Source of the DNA: Bacteroidota bacterium
Lineage (GTDB): Bacteria; Bacteroidota; Bacteroidia; Cytophagales; Cyclobacteriaceae
Length of the DNA: 64,000 nucleotides
Assembly (NCBI GenBank): GCA_023417065.1
Contig: JAEZGH010000161.1
Location: 1 to 64,000 of the forward strand
Direction of reading: 5' to 3'
The notes under the pieces were generated by a model, which was not told the DNA's origin, did not search any database, and saw only the letters and a list, made by a program, of their open reading frames with translations. Below, one piece after another: positions 1 to 8,033 of the stretch; position 1 is the stretch's first letter; the number at the start of each line of letters is the position of its first letter. The position numbers and the translations under genes are program-made.

Positions 1-41
1 TATAACTTTTCGTATTGTTTAACAATAAATTCTAAAACGCT

Positions 42-119
42 ATGGCAAAAACAGCGAAGAAGGCAGCTAAGAAGTCTGCTAAAAAGACAGCTAAGAAAGC
101 TGCTAAGAAGAAGAAGTAA
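42..119 (+). CDS. 25-residue Lys/Ala-rich histone H1-like peptide
   Basis: The frame encodes 25 residues made only of Met, Ala, Lys, Thr and Ser, with repeated AKK/AAKK units and a run of four lysines before the stop. Such sequence is the hallmark of the C-terminal tails of histone H1-like proteins and would bind nucleic acid by charge. A TAACTTTT box at 3-10 resembles the Bacteroidota -7 element, and a strong terminator follows 25 bases after the stop, so it looks like a complete transcription unit. It could instead be the 3' end of a longer gene beginning outside the window, but the in-frame ATG after an AT-rich stretch favours a free gene. Its function is inferred from composition only. 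Confidence 0.55.
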   Translation: MAKTAKKAAKKSAKKTAKKAAKKKK

Positions 120-143
120 TTAGGTAGTACCTAAAAACTTGCG

Positions 144-177
144 AAGGGAAGTGATAACTCACTTCCCTTTCGTTTTT
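144..177 (+). terminator. Intrinsic terminator after the Lys/Ala peptide gene
   Basis: An 11-bp perfect inverted repeat (arms 144-154 and 159-169) has a 4-base loop and is followed by a T-rich tract at 173-177. It is the expected shape of a Rho-independent terminator for the gene ending at 119. Confidence 0.8.
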
Positions 178-179
178 AA

Positions 180-626
180 AAACCTCTCCAACATAGAAGA
201 TCTAGCTTCCACAAGCTAGCTTCCTTATCAGTCATTCTATATCCATCGGGAAAGATCTTGGACTCTCTGACTTACGCGAGTCCTGCGAAGTCTGAACTTC
301 ATCCCCAGCTCCATCGACCAACGCAAAGGTTGCCCTCTTTTAGTTGACTCGCGAAAGTTCATGCCTGACATCGGTCATGATTTTAGTAATGACCTTTCCG
401 AAGTGCTCTTCCGGCCAGGTGAACATAAACTGTTAACACTACTACTTTCGGAAGGACAGCCGGCATCAATTTTTATAGAGTCTTCGTGATTTCGCTTCTG
501 AAATGATTGAGGGAAGAAATTATCACGTTAGTTCATTCGGTTGCAGAAATATTGTAATGCAGGGGCTTGCCTACACGATTGAAGGCCCGTAACTTTCTTA
601 CTAAATATCGATAAAAAATAAAGACC
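180..626. other. Intergenic region with one short open frame
   Basis: About 450 bases without a confident gene. A plus-strand frame is open from about 276 to a TGA at 487-489; from the ATG at 361 it would give 42 residues. The residues from about 330 on (for example LLVDSRKFMPDIGHDF) look protein-like. This may be a small gene or the decayed end of one; I recognise no family. Small hairpins are present (for example ggtcat/atgacc at about 374-395), but no promoter or RNA family is recognisable. Confidence 0.35.
361..489 (+). pseudogene. Possible 42-residue protein or gene remnant
   Basis: The plus frame from ATG 361 to TGA 487 codes for 42 residues, ending in a hydrophobic and acidic segment (LLTLLLSEGQPASIF). 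The same frame stays open upstream to about 276 with no other ATG, which suggests that a longer coding sequence lost its start. I recognise no family. It is listed because the residue composition looks coding and it sits in an otherwise empty 450-base gap. The call is uncertain. Confidence 0.25.
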
Positions 627-956
627 ATGGCAAAGACATCCAGTAAATCAACAACCTCAAAAGCAGAACCCAAAGCTGAAAGCAAAGCAAAACCGAAGGC
701 TAAGGCAACGGTGCTATCACTGGAGGAAGCCAGCGAAGAAGCGCTCAAGAAACTGCAAGCTCTGGGTATTGAACCTGAACTCCAGTCGGAACTTGAGTGG
801 TGCCTTGGAAGCTACCGTTTTGACAGAAACCCTTCAGGCCTTTACGAAAAAGCAGGTCAGGCATTGGCCGTCCTGAATCAGGAAAAATCAAAGAAGACAA
901 AAGGAGTTACCGCGAAGTTTATCGCTGATCTTGAAAAAGCCGTTAAGCCTGCGTAA
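627..956 (+). CDS. Hypothetical protein with Lys-rich N-terminal tail
   Basis: A 109-residue protein in two parts. Residues 1-30 are a disordered Ser/Thr/Lys/Ala/Pro tail with KAEPKAESKAKPKAKA. Residues 31-109 form a compact, probably helical domain (LEEASEEALKKLQALGIEPELQSELEWCLGSYRFDRNP can be read in short blocks). There is no signal peptide and no membrane segment, so it should be cytoplasmic. The tail resembles the DNA-binding tails of other proteins in this window, so nucleoid association is possible but only inferred. I do not recognise the folded domain. It converges on the dCMP deaminase gene, with 4 bases between the stop codons. Confidence 0.7.
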   Translation: MAKTSSKSTTSKAEPKAESKAKPKAKATVLSLEEASEEALKKLQALGIEPELQSELEWCLGSYRFDRNPSGLYEKAGQALAVLNQEKSKKTKGVTAKFIADLEKAVKPA

Positions 957-960
957 CGAG

Positions 961-1443
961 TCAGATCATCTGCGTCACATTCGATAGCTGACCGGCATAC
1001 CTGTCTACCCGCACTCCGAATCGCTGCAGGAAGTCGACACCTTCGTCGAGAGCAATCCCCTTATGTTCCGCGTAGGATTTCAGATATACCACTTTTGTAA
1101 TTCCCATCGAATAAATTATCCGGGCGCAAGCCAGACACGGTGACAGGGTAACGTAAAGCGTTGCCCCTTCTACCGATGTTTTATTTTTGACCGCATACAG
1201 AATAGCATTTTGTTCCGCGTGAATTGCCAGGGAACATCCCCCTTTTGAGTCACGCGGGCACCCGGTTTCAGGCCATTCCTCATCGCAGTTGTGCGTACCC
1301 GGGGGCGGACCGTTGTATCCTATCGAGATAATTCGCGTATCCTTGGCAAGTACGGCTCCGACATGCCGCTTCAAACAGTGCGAACGCCTGGCGAGATTCA
1401 CAGCCAACTCCATATAGATATCGTCAAATGCAGGACGTGTCAT
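961..1443 (-). CDS. dCMP deaminase family protein
   Basis: A 160-residue zinc-dependent cytidine/deoxycytidylate deaminase, which should convert dCMP to dUMP for thymidylate synthesis. The zinc and proton-shuttle motif HAE is at 75-77 and the second zinc motif PCLAC at 102-106. The region around residues 40-70 (GYNGPPPGTHNCDE and the GCPRDSKG segment) matches the bacterial ComEB/dCMP deaminase group. I place the start at the ATG at 1443 (MTRPAFDDIY), where family members begin; the frame is open further to 1500 but that extension does not look conserved. It lies alone, convergent with the Lys-rich protein gene. Confidence 0.88.
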   Translation of the reverse strand: MTRPAFDDIYMELAVNLARRSHCLKRHVGAVLAKDTRIISIGYNGPPPGTHNCDEEWPETGCPRDSKGGCSLAIHAEQNAILYAVKNKTSVEGATLYVTLSPCLACARIIYSMGITKVVYLKSYAEHKGIALDEGVDFLQRFGVRVDRYAGQLSNVTQMI

Positions 1444-1563
1444 GCAGTAAAAATAAGAGTAGTTTCCCATTTTGCTTCGCGTCCTCCCGCCATATTTCAC
1501 AAATTCCTTTGACCACCGGATAGCCCAAGTTATGTTTGAGTCCGTTTCACTATCTTTAAGGCT

Positions 1564-2112
1564 ATGCGCGTATTCCGGCTGACCCTGCTAATTGCGTTTT
1601 CCCTTGCTCTTACCCTTGCCCTGGAATCTACCGCCCAGGATGCTGTGGTACCTCGCCCCAGTCCCGTCGCCATCGTCAATGCACGATATAAACAAACCTA
1701 TTTCAAACTCACCTATTCACAACCTCACAAGCGTGGACGACAGGTGTTTGGAAGCCTCGTCCCGTATGGCGAAATCTGGCGAACCGGCGCTAACGAAGCC
1801 ACAGAGTTCACAGTCACGCGTAATATCCAGATAAACGGAACGCTGCTTCTCGCAGGAACGTACTCCCTGTTTACTATACCTAATGAAAAGAAATGGACTG
1901 TTATCATTAATTCAGAGCCCGGACTCTGGGGATCTTACAACTATAACAAATCTCTCGACGTCTTGCGCTTCGAAGTGCCCGTTGAGACCATTCCCGGAGA
2001 TCTGGTTTATGAAGCTTTTACCATACAATTGAATCAGAAAAACGAAGTGGCAAACCTTTTGTTAATGTGGGACAAATCCCGAATTTCCATCCCCATCAAA
2101 TTTCTCGACTAG
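1564..2112 (+). CDS. DUF2911 domain-containing exported protein
   Basis: A 182-residue protein with a signal peptide (residues 1 to about 25, a Leu/Ala-rich core) and a single DUF2911 domain, recognisable from RQVFGSLVPYGEIWRTGANE and the following beta-rich segment with AGTYSLFTIP. The domain is common in Bacteroidota exported proteins and has no assigned reaction. The next gene starts 2 bases after its stop, and a third exported protein follows, so the three probably form one transcript for envelope or secreted proteins. Confidence 0.85.
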   Translation: MRVFRLTLLIAFSLALTLALESTAQDAVVPRPSPVAIVNARYKQTYFKLTYSQPHKRGRQVFGSLVPYGEIWRTGANEATEFTVTRNIQINGTLLLAGTYSLFTIPNEKKWTVIINSEPGLWGSYNYNKSLDVLRFEVPVETIPGDLVYEAFTIQLNQKNEVANLLLMWDKSRISIPIKFLD

Positions 2113-2114
2113 TG

Positions 2115-2627
2115 ATGACCCGGCTTCTTCTGACACTGACTTTTACAATACTGTTTCTGCAAAGCAATTCCCAGGACCTGAGCGAACTTGAAAAACGCCA
2201 TGGGTTCAAGGATATTCGTCTGGGTATGGTCGTCGACTCTGTGAGGGGTGTGAAATTCAAAAAAGACTTCAAAGAACAGAATCAGTATGCCGCCAGGCTG
2301 TATTCCGTGGATCATCCTGACTACAGCCGTATCGGCGAGGTAAAAGTGAAGGACATCGAACTGAAGGCATATAACGATCTCGTTTATGAAATTAACGTGA
2401 TCGTCGACAAGGATACCCGCCTGATGAAAGCGCTTGAATCCATTTATGGAAAAGCAAACTACGACATGAAGAATGAAACTTACTTCTGGCGGGCAGAAAG
2501 TCTTATCCTCAAGTTTCGTTCGTCTGGAAAGCATAACCTTGAACTACAGTATACGTCGTTCCTGATCCATAAAATGATGCGGGAAGACAAAGAAAAAAAG
2601 GTCGATGATATCGCCAATGATTTTTAA
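2115..2627 (+). CDS. Hypothetical exported protein
   Basis: A 170-residue protein with a clear signal peptide (MTRLLLTLTFTILFLQSNSQ) followed by a mixed alpha/beta domain. I chose the ATG at 2115, which gives the signal peptide and starts 2 bases after the stop of the DUF2911 gene; the frame is open further upstream into that gene. The segment KDIRLGMVVDSVRG resembles the start of several Bacteroidota periplasmic proteins of unknown role. No catalytic motif is visible. Translational coupling to the upstream gene is likely from the spacing. Confidence 0.75.
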   Translation: MTRLLLTLTFTILFLQSNSQDLSELEKRHGFKDIRLGMVVDSVRGVKFKKDFKEQNQYAARLYSVDHPDYSRIGEVKVKDIELKAYNDLVYEINVIVDKDTRLMKALESIYGKANYDMKNETYFWRAESLILKFRSSGKHNLELQYTSFLIHKMMREDKEKKVDDIANDF

Positions 2628-2639
2628 CCTAAATACAAG

Positions 2640-3392
2640 ATGATGAAGAAAAGTTTCTTTAGCGTTCTGGCCGCTGCAACTTTGTTAAGTATCTCGGCCA
2701 CCGCACAGGACAATAAGAAGACGCCCGAAACTACTGAGATCTGGGATCCTCAACCGCGTATTGTGACACCAGGCAAAAACGCCGGAGATGCCCCCAGCGA
2801 CGCCATGATTCTCTTCGATGGGAAAAGCTGGGAGAATTGGCAAACGCTCGATGGCGGTGCCCCAAAATGGACATTGAAGGACGGCGCCATGACCGTAGTG
2901 GGTGGTGCAAAGGATATCCGCACCAAGAAAGAATTTGGTGACTTCCAACTGCACGTCGAATGGCGTTCGCCCGCCGAGGTAGATCCCAAGAAGACAAGTC
3001 AGGGGCGCGGCAACAGCGGCATCTTCCTTCAGGGACTTTACGAAGTTCAGGTACTCGATAACTACGAAAACAAGACTTACTCCAACGGACAGGCTAGTTC
3101 AATTTACAAGCAGCAGATTCCCCTTGTAAATGCCTGCCGCAAACCGGGTGAATGGCAAACGTACGATATCATCTTCACGGCACCGAGGTTCAACGCCGAA
3201 GGCAGGGTTGTTCATCCTGCGTATGTCACGGTAATCCACAACGGTATCATTACGCAAAATCACGTCGCGATTTGGGGACCTACCGAATACATCGGCCTAC
3301 CAGTGTACAAGAGCCACGACAAAGGCCCCATCGTTCTGCAGGATCACGGAGATCCGGTGAGCTTCCGGAATATCTGGATTCGTGAGTTGTAA
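2640..3392 (+). CDS. DUF1080 (3-keto-disaccharide hydrolase-like) exported protein
   Basis: A 250-residue protein with a signal peptide (residues 1-22, ending ATAQ) and one DUF1080 domain, a concanavalin-like beta-sandwich (LFDGKSWENWQTLDG at about 57, GNSGIFLQGLYEVQVLDNY at about 125, and the C-terminal SFRNIWIREL). DUF1080 proteins in Bacteroidota are secreted or periplasmic; some hydrolyse 3-keto-glycosides, but the family is broad and the substrate cannot be read from the sequence. The gene starts 12 bases after the upstream one, with an ATGATG double start, and ends before a bidirectional terminator. Confidence 0.87.
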   Translation: MMKKSFFSVLAAATLLSISATAQDNKKTPETTEIWDPQPRIVTPGKNAGDAPSDAMILFDGKSWENWQTLDGGAPKWTLKDGAMTVVGGAKDIRTKKEFGDFQLHVEWRSPAEVDPKKTSQGRGNSGIFLQGLYEVQVLDNYENKTYSNGQASSIYKQQIPLVNACRKPGEWQTYDIIFTAPRFNAEGRVVHPAYVTVIHNGIITQNHVAIWGPTEYIGLPVYKSHDKGPIVLQDHGDPVSFRNIWIREL

Positions 3393-3400
3393 TTCGGATT

Positions 3401-3450
3401 GAAGAAAGGAGCCCGGAGTATAGTCATCCTACTTCCCCGGGCTTCTTCAT
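3401..3450. terminator. Bidirectional terminator between DUF1080 gene and lgt
   Basis: Arms gaagaa...agcccgg (3401-3415) and ccgggcttcttc (3437-3448) pair imperfectly around a 21-base loop. It lies between convergent genes and reaches into the lgt stop codon. The T tract is weak on both sides. Confidence 0.55.
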
Positions 3451-4220
3451 TTTGCAAAGGCCGTCATTCGGGAGCGGCGCAGATACAGGAAGGATACAAC
3501 TATAAAAATCAGCACCGCTACAAGCTGCGATATTGACAGGTATTGATCGAAAACATAACCGCGCGAGTAATCTCCGCGAAAGTATTCTATTACAAATCGT
3601 CCTACGGCGTAAGCCAGCAAATAGAAAAAGAATAATTGCCCGTGAAACTTGCGCCGACTACGGAAAAACAGAAGCACACCCATCACTGCAAAGATGAAAA
3701 AGGCCTCGTACAACTGGGTAGGATGCAGCGGCGTGTGTAAGGGCTTGGCGAAACACACCTCACTCGTGAAGGTAACGCCCAGCGCAGACGACGTGGGTTC
3801 ACCATAGCAGCACCCTGCCAGGAAACACCCTATTCTTCCGAACGCGTGTACCAGGCACGTGGTGATGGCCATAACGTCGAGCATTGTGTATACTGGAAGC
3901 TTTTGATACCGGAAGTACCACAACATTACAGGCACCGCGAAAAGAAATGAGCCGTAAAACACAAATCCACGCCCTACCAACAACTTCACGGGATTCTTGT
4001 AATAATATTCGGGGTCTTCAAAGAAGAGGAAGAACTTTCCCCCGGCGAACGCTGCCACAAAGATCAGCATGAACAGCATATTTGCCTGGTCAATCGTAAG
4101 GCCGACTACCTTCCTGCCCTGAACGGCCATGTAGGCAACACCTGCCAGCGCGCCAATTGCAATCAATAAGCCATAGCTGTACACTGCTATGCCGCCAACA
4201 TCAAATAGAACGGGATACAT
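3447..4220 (-). CDS. lgt: Prolipoprotein diacylglyceryl transferase
   Basis: A 257-residue inner-membrane enzyme that transfers diacylglyceryl from phosphatidylglycerol to the lipobox cysteine of prolipoproteins, the first step of lipoprotein maturation. The Lgt signature is at 125-140 (H125, then GRIGCFLAGCCYG, with the catalytically important Arg at 129), and about seven hydrophobic segments span the chain. Length and motif fit the family. It lies 5 bases downstream of the sorbosone-dehydrogenase-like gene on the same strand, so the two are probably cotranscribed. The many lipoproteins of this phylum, two of them in this window, are its substrates. Confidence 0.95.
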   Translation of the reverse strand: MYPVLFDVGGIAVYSYGLLIAIGALAGVAYMAVQGRKVVGLTIDQANMLFMLIFVAAFAGGKFFLFFEDPEYYYKNPVKLLVGRGFVFYGSFLFAVPVMLWYFRYQKLPVYTMLDVMAITTCLVHAFGRIGCFLAGCCYGEPTSSALGVTFTSEVCFAKPLHTPLHPTQLYEAFFIFAVMGVLLFFRSRRKFHGQLFFFYLLAYAVGRFVIEYFRGDYSRGYVFDQYLSISQLVAVLIFIVVSFLYLRRSRMTAFAK

Positions 4221-4225
4221 CTGTA

Positions 4226-5380
4226 TTATTCGCTGTGTGAAATCCTGTAAATAACGCCAGCGTAATCATCAGAAACAAGTAGTGCGCCGTCAGGCATCAC
4301 CAAAACATCCACAGGGCGCCCCCACACTTCCTGGGATGCGTCGTCAAGCCATCCGCTCGCGAAGACTTTCTGCCTTGTAACCTTGCTATTACTTACATTC
4401 ACCAGCACGACGTCATATCCTGACTTTTTAGAGCGATTCCAAGAACCATGTCTCGCTACAAATAATTGATTCCGGTACTGCTCAGGAAACATTTTCGCCG
4501 CATAAAATTTCAACCCCAGCGGAGCAACGTGCGGACCAAGCTTGGCAACAGGTGCCTCAAATTCAGAACAAGGTCTTTTGCCCCCAAATTCAGGATCTTT
4601 CACTGACCCTTCATGACAATACGGATATCCGAAATGCATTCCTGCGCGTGGCGCTACGTTCAGCTCACAATTCGGGATATCATCGCCCATCATATCCCGG
4701 CCATTGTCCGTAAACCACAACTCTTTTGTCTCGGGATGCCACGTGAACCCCACAGTGTTCCGAACACCGCGGGCATACACTTCGCGGCCCGTCCCATCAG
4801 GTTTAATGCGCGTGATCGAAGCGTAGATTTCATCTTTACTCTCACAAATATTGCAGGGTGCTCCTACAGGGACGTACAGGTAGCCGTCAGGGCCGAAGGC
4901 GATGTACTTCCAGCCGTGATGAGTTTCCCTGGGATAATCTTCAACGACTACTTCGGGCTTTGGCGGATTATCGAGCTTTGCTTCAATCCCCCGTAGTCGT
5001 GTTATGCGACTGACTTCAGCGATATACAAATCACCATTGTGGAATGCGACTCCATTCGGCATCCGTAAACCAGACGCTACAACCCACTTTTTATCAGCTT
5101 TCTTGTCTCCGTTAGTGTCTTTGATAGCGTAAACCTTATTTCCGTCGCGATTACCAACATAAACCACGCCGGACGGACTAAGGGCGAGTGAGCGCGCATT
5201 CTCAACTTCGGCGTATATTTCAATTTTGAAGCCTGGAGGTAGCTTTATTTTCTCCAGGGGAAGGCTCTTCTGACTGACCGGGGACGGTGTTTCTACAGGA
5301 GGGCCAGCTGCTGGCATTCCAAAAGCCACAATGAAGATAAGGATCCAAACGGCAAGGGTTGAACATTTCAGAATCGTCAT
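4226..5380 (-). CDS. PQQ-dependent sugar (sorbosone) dehydrogenase-like beta-propeller
   Basis: A 384-residue exported protein. A hydrophobic signal segment (residues 6-25) is followed by a six-bladed propeller of the sorbosone/glucose dehydrogenase type: LPPGFKIEIYAEVENARSLA at about 47, DGNKVYAIKDTNGDKKAD at about 79, GVAFHNGDLYIAE, HHGWKYIAFGPDGYLYVPVG, NTVGFTWHPETKELWFTDNG and the C-terminal PDGALLVSDDYAGVIYRI. Family members oxidise sugars in the periplasm with PQQ, but many Bacteroidota homologues have no proven cofactor or substrate. It sits directly upstream of lgt. The mature N-terminus is Pro-rich. Confidence 0.85.
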   Translation of the reverse strand: MTILKCSTLAVWILIFIVAFGMPAAGPPVETPSPVSQKSLPLEKIKLPPGFKIEIYAEVENARSLALSPSGVVYVGNRDGNKVYAIKDTNGDKKADKKWVVASGLRMPNGVAFHNGDLYIAEVSRITRLRGIEAKLDNPPKPEVVVEDYPRETHHGWKYIAFGPDGYLYVPVGAPCNICESKDEIYASITRIKPDGTGREVYARGVRNTVGFTWHPETKELWFTDNGRDMMGDDIPNCELNVAPRAGMHFGYPYCHEGSVKDPEFGGKRPCSEFEAPVAKLGPHVAPLGLKFYAAKMFPEQYRNQLFVARHGSWNRSKKSGYDVVLVNVSNSKVTRQKVFASGWLDDASQEVWGRPVDVLVMPDGALLVSDDYAGVIYRISHSE

Positions 5381-5436
5381 AGTGCGTTGTTTGATGCTAA
5401 TTTACGATCCCCCGTGCTTATAGCATCCCTTACCGT

Positions 5437-5467
5437 TATAAAAAACGACCCAATCCTGTTATTTTTG
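5437..5467 (+). promoter_or_regulatory. Candidate promoter for the ABC-F gene
   Basis: TATTTTTG at 5460-5467 matches the Bacteroidota -7 consensus TAnnTTTG. Twenty bases upstream stands TTA in place of the usual TTG at -33. The ABC-F start codon follows 41 bases later. Confidence 0.45.
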
Positions 5468-5508
5468 CAGATTGATTCCTTAAGTGCGGACTCGATTGAT
5501 GTAAAATC

Positions 5509-7416
5509 ATGGTTTCGATAACAAATCTCTCTTATTATATCGGTGGGCGACCGTTGTACGAAAATGCCAACATGTTCATTAAGCCGAAAGACAAAATCGG
5601 TCTTATCGGATTGAATGGCCGCGGCAAGTCCACTCTGCTGCGATTGATCGCTGGTGAATACAAATACGACGGGGGCTCTATAAGCAAAAGCAACGACTGT
5701 ACAATAGGATTTCTCAATCAGGACCTCCTCTCCTATCAGACAGACGACGCTATTCTTACAGTGGCTATGGAGGCCTTTAAAGACGCTGTGGATACACAGC
5801 GTCAGATCGAAAAGGTGCTTCACGAACTTGAACACAACTATTCTGATGCGCTCGTCGAACGCCTTGCGAAACTTCAGGAGAAGTTTGAACACCTCGACGG
5901 ATACTCTATGCAGGCCAAGGCCGAGGAAGTGCTGGAAGGTATTGGCTTCAGCACGAGCGATCTCCACCGGCCTCTTCGTGAATTCTCCGGAGGATGGCGC
6001 ATGCGCGTAATGCTGGCAAAGCTCCTCCTGGAGAAACCTTCACTCCTGATGCTGGATGAGCCCACCAACCACCTTGACTTGCCCTCGATTGAATGGGTTG
6101 AAAATTACCTGCGCAGTTATGAAGGCGCGGTAATCGTGGTGTCGCACGACCGAACGTTTCTCGACAATGTGGCCACAAAAACAGTTGAGGTGACGCAGTC
6201 TCAACTCGTCACCTATGAAGGGAACTACTCCTTCTACCTCAAAGAAAAAGAACTTCGTCAGGAGATTCAGCAGAATGCATTTGAGAACCAGCAGCAAAAA
6301 ATAAAGCAGACGGAAAGATTCATCGAACGCTTCAAGGCTAAGGCCACCAAGGCGCGTCAGGTGCAATCACGCGTGAAGGCACTCGAACGTATGGAACTCA
6401 TCGAAGAAGTTGTCGACGACACCGCAGCAGTAAACTTCCGCTTCACATTCAATCAGCAGCCAGGCAGGTTTATCGTCACGCTCAACAACGTTTCAAAAGC
6501 GTATGGTTCTCTTGAGATCCTGAAAAATACTTCAGCTTCCATCGAACGCACGGATAAGATTGCCTTGATCGGTGCGAACGGACGGGGAAAGTCTACTTTA
6601 TTGCGTATCCTCGCCGGTGAAGAACCCATCGAAGGCGAACGCGTCATGGGATATAATGTTATCAAAGCGTTCTACGCCCAGCATCAACTCGAATCACTTC
6701 GTGTTGACAATGAAATTCTCGAAGAAATGCTTCAGGCAGGATCGGGAAAAACGGAGCAGCAACTCCGGAACGTCCTGGGATGTTTCCTGTTTTCCGACGA
6801 AGATGTATACAAAAAGATAAAGGTGCTTTCCGGTGGCGAGAAGTCACGCGTGGCTCTGGCTAAGACGCTGATTTCAGAAGCGAACTTCCTCCTTCTCGAC
6901 GAACCTACAAACCACCTGGACTTCATTTCGGAGAACATCCTCATTCAGGCCCTTCAGCAATACAAAGGAAGTTTTGTTGTGGTATCTCACAACCGTCACT
7001 TCGTGAGTCAGGTGGCTAACAAGATCTGGTACATTGAAGACAAGCAGATCAAGGAGTATCCGGGGACCTATGAGGAGTACGAATACTGGCGGAAGAAAAA
7101 TGAGGCCTCCGCAATAAAGGAGGAGGCTCCCAAACCGAAGAAGGCTGACAATCCTGCACCGGGAAAACCTCCGGTGGATCCCGTGTTTGAGAAGCGTAAA
7201 TCGCTCGAAAAAGAAATTAAGCTCGTCGAGGAAAAAGTTATGCTCCTCGAGACGCAAAAAACAGCATTGGAGCAGGAAATGATTTCACCTGAAGCCTTGG
7301 CAGACTTTAACCAAATGAAGAAGCTTCAGTTTGACTTCGCCAAAGTGGAGAAGGAATTAACCCGCGTTACGGAACGCTGGGAATCACTGGTGTCGGAGCT
7401 GGAAAAGGCGGGTTAA
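5509..7416 (+). CDS. ABC-F family ATP-binding protein (Uup/YheS-like)
   Basis: A 635-residue soluble protein with two ABC ATPase domains in one chain and no membrane segments, the ABC-F layout of ribosome-associated translation factors. Domain 1 has Walker A GLNGRGKST (34-42), signature FSGGW (159-163) and Walker B with DEPTNHLD at about 183-190. An acidic/basic helical linker covers roughly 240-320. Domain 2 has Walker A GANGRGKST at about 354, LSGGE at 441-445 and a second DEPTNHLD. The last 90 residues form a Lys/Glu-rich coiled coil after a Pro/Lys hinge, as in Uup and YheS. It probably acts on the ribosomal E site or on branched DNA intermediates; the subfamily cannot be fixed by eye. 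Confidence 0.93.
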   Translation: MVSITNLSYYIGGRPLYENANMFIKPKDKIGLIGLNGRGKSTLLRLIAGEYKYDGGSISKSNDCTIGFLNQDLLSYQTDDAILTVAMEAFKDAVDTQRQIEKVLHELEHNYSDALVERLAKLQEKFEHLDGYSMQAKAEEVLEGIGFSTSDLHRPLREFSGGWRMRVMLAKLLLEKPSLLMLDEPTNHLDLPSIEWVENYLRSYEGAVIVVSHDRTFLDNVATKTVEVTQSQLVTYEGNYSFYLKEKELRQEIQQNAFENQQQKIKQTERFIERFKAKATKARQVQSRVKALERMELIEEVVDDTAAVNFRFTFNQQPGRFIVTLNNVSKAYGSLEILKNTSASIERTDKIALIGANGRGKSTLLRILAGEEPIEGERVMGYNVIKAFYAQHQLESLRVDNEILEEMLQAGSGKTEQQLRNVLGCFLFSDEDVYKKIKVLSGGEKSRVALAKTLISEANFLLLDEPTNHLDFISENILIQALQQYKGSFVVVSHNRHFVSQVANKIWYIEDKQIKEYPGTYEEYEYWRKKNEASAIKEEAPKPKKADNPAPGKPPVDPVFEKRKSLEKEIKLVEEKVMLLETQKTALEQEMISPEALADFNQMKKLQFDFAKVEKELTRVTERWESLVSELEKAG

Positions 7417-8033
7417 TTCCAGCCAAAACCGATCTTAACCTGAACGCGTTGCATGGTTTCTTTGACGTTCACCAGCCCGGATGGTGGGCCCCAAATCCAC
7501 GGATACGTGTTATACCGATAGCGGTTCCGTTGCATCTTGTACCCGGCTTCAAAATAGATTTTATGCGTTCCAGAATTGATCCGATAACCAAGCGAGGGAT
7601 TCAGCATCAGGCCGCCCTCGGAGTTTTCCACAATAACCATATCTGCGGGATTTGACTGTCGAATGATACTGTATCCGCCGTTCAGTTGTATATACAGATT
7701 ATTCCCCTTTAGTTTTCCCCAGTCAGTAGAAAAGGAGAGAAACAGGGGTACTGACTTCCAGCGCATGTAGAAATCGCCACCGCCATTGACGATATTGGTG
7801 CGATTGAAATCATCGTATCCAATGCCCAATCCAATAGCGATCTTATTCAACCTTATCCCGTGTATGGTGGCTGCAGTCACTGTTGTACCGCGACCTTCAG
7901 CACCTATAAGTACTCCGGAGGAAAGAGACCCAAAATAGCGGACCCTTTTGTTCGCATGACGCGTGGAATCCCCCTGGGCCATTCCTACATTCATAGTAAG
8001 AACTGACCATACGACGAATAAGAAGATCCTCAT
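7413..8033 (-). CDS. Hypothetical outer-membrane beta-barrel-like protein
   Basis: A 206-residue protein with a signal peptide (residues 1-19, ending GMAQ) and alternating polar/hydrophobic strands rich in Gly and Tyr (IAIGLGIGYDDF, LYIQLNGGYSII, IYFEAGYKMQR, VQVKIGFGWN at the extreme C-terminus). The pattern and the C-terminal aromatic residue suggest a small outer-membrane barrel; I cannot name a family. Its ATG overlaps the stop of the upstream LVIVD gene by 4 bases, so it is the last gene of the sigma-factor operon. Its 3' end overlaps the convergent ABC-F stop by 4 bases. Confidence 0.7.
   Translation of the reverse strand: MRIFLFVVWSVLTMNVGMAQGDSTRHANKRVRYFGSLSSGVLIGAEGRGTTVTAATIHGIRLNKIAIGLGIGYDDFNRTNIVNGGGDFYMRWKSVPLFLSFSTDWGKLKGNNLYIQLNGGYSIIRQSNPADMVIVENSEGGLMLNPSLGYRINSGTHKIYFEAGYKMQRNRYRYNTYPWIWGPPSGLVNVKETMQRVQVKIGFGWN

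Noticed and set aside
5377..5967. Minus-strand 196-residue open frame opposite the start of the ABC-F gene
   Set aside because: It lies fully opposite the conserved Walker A region of a certain gene and has no recognisable protein features.
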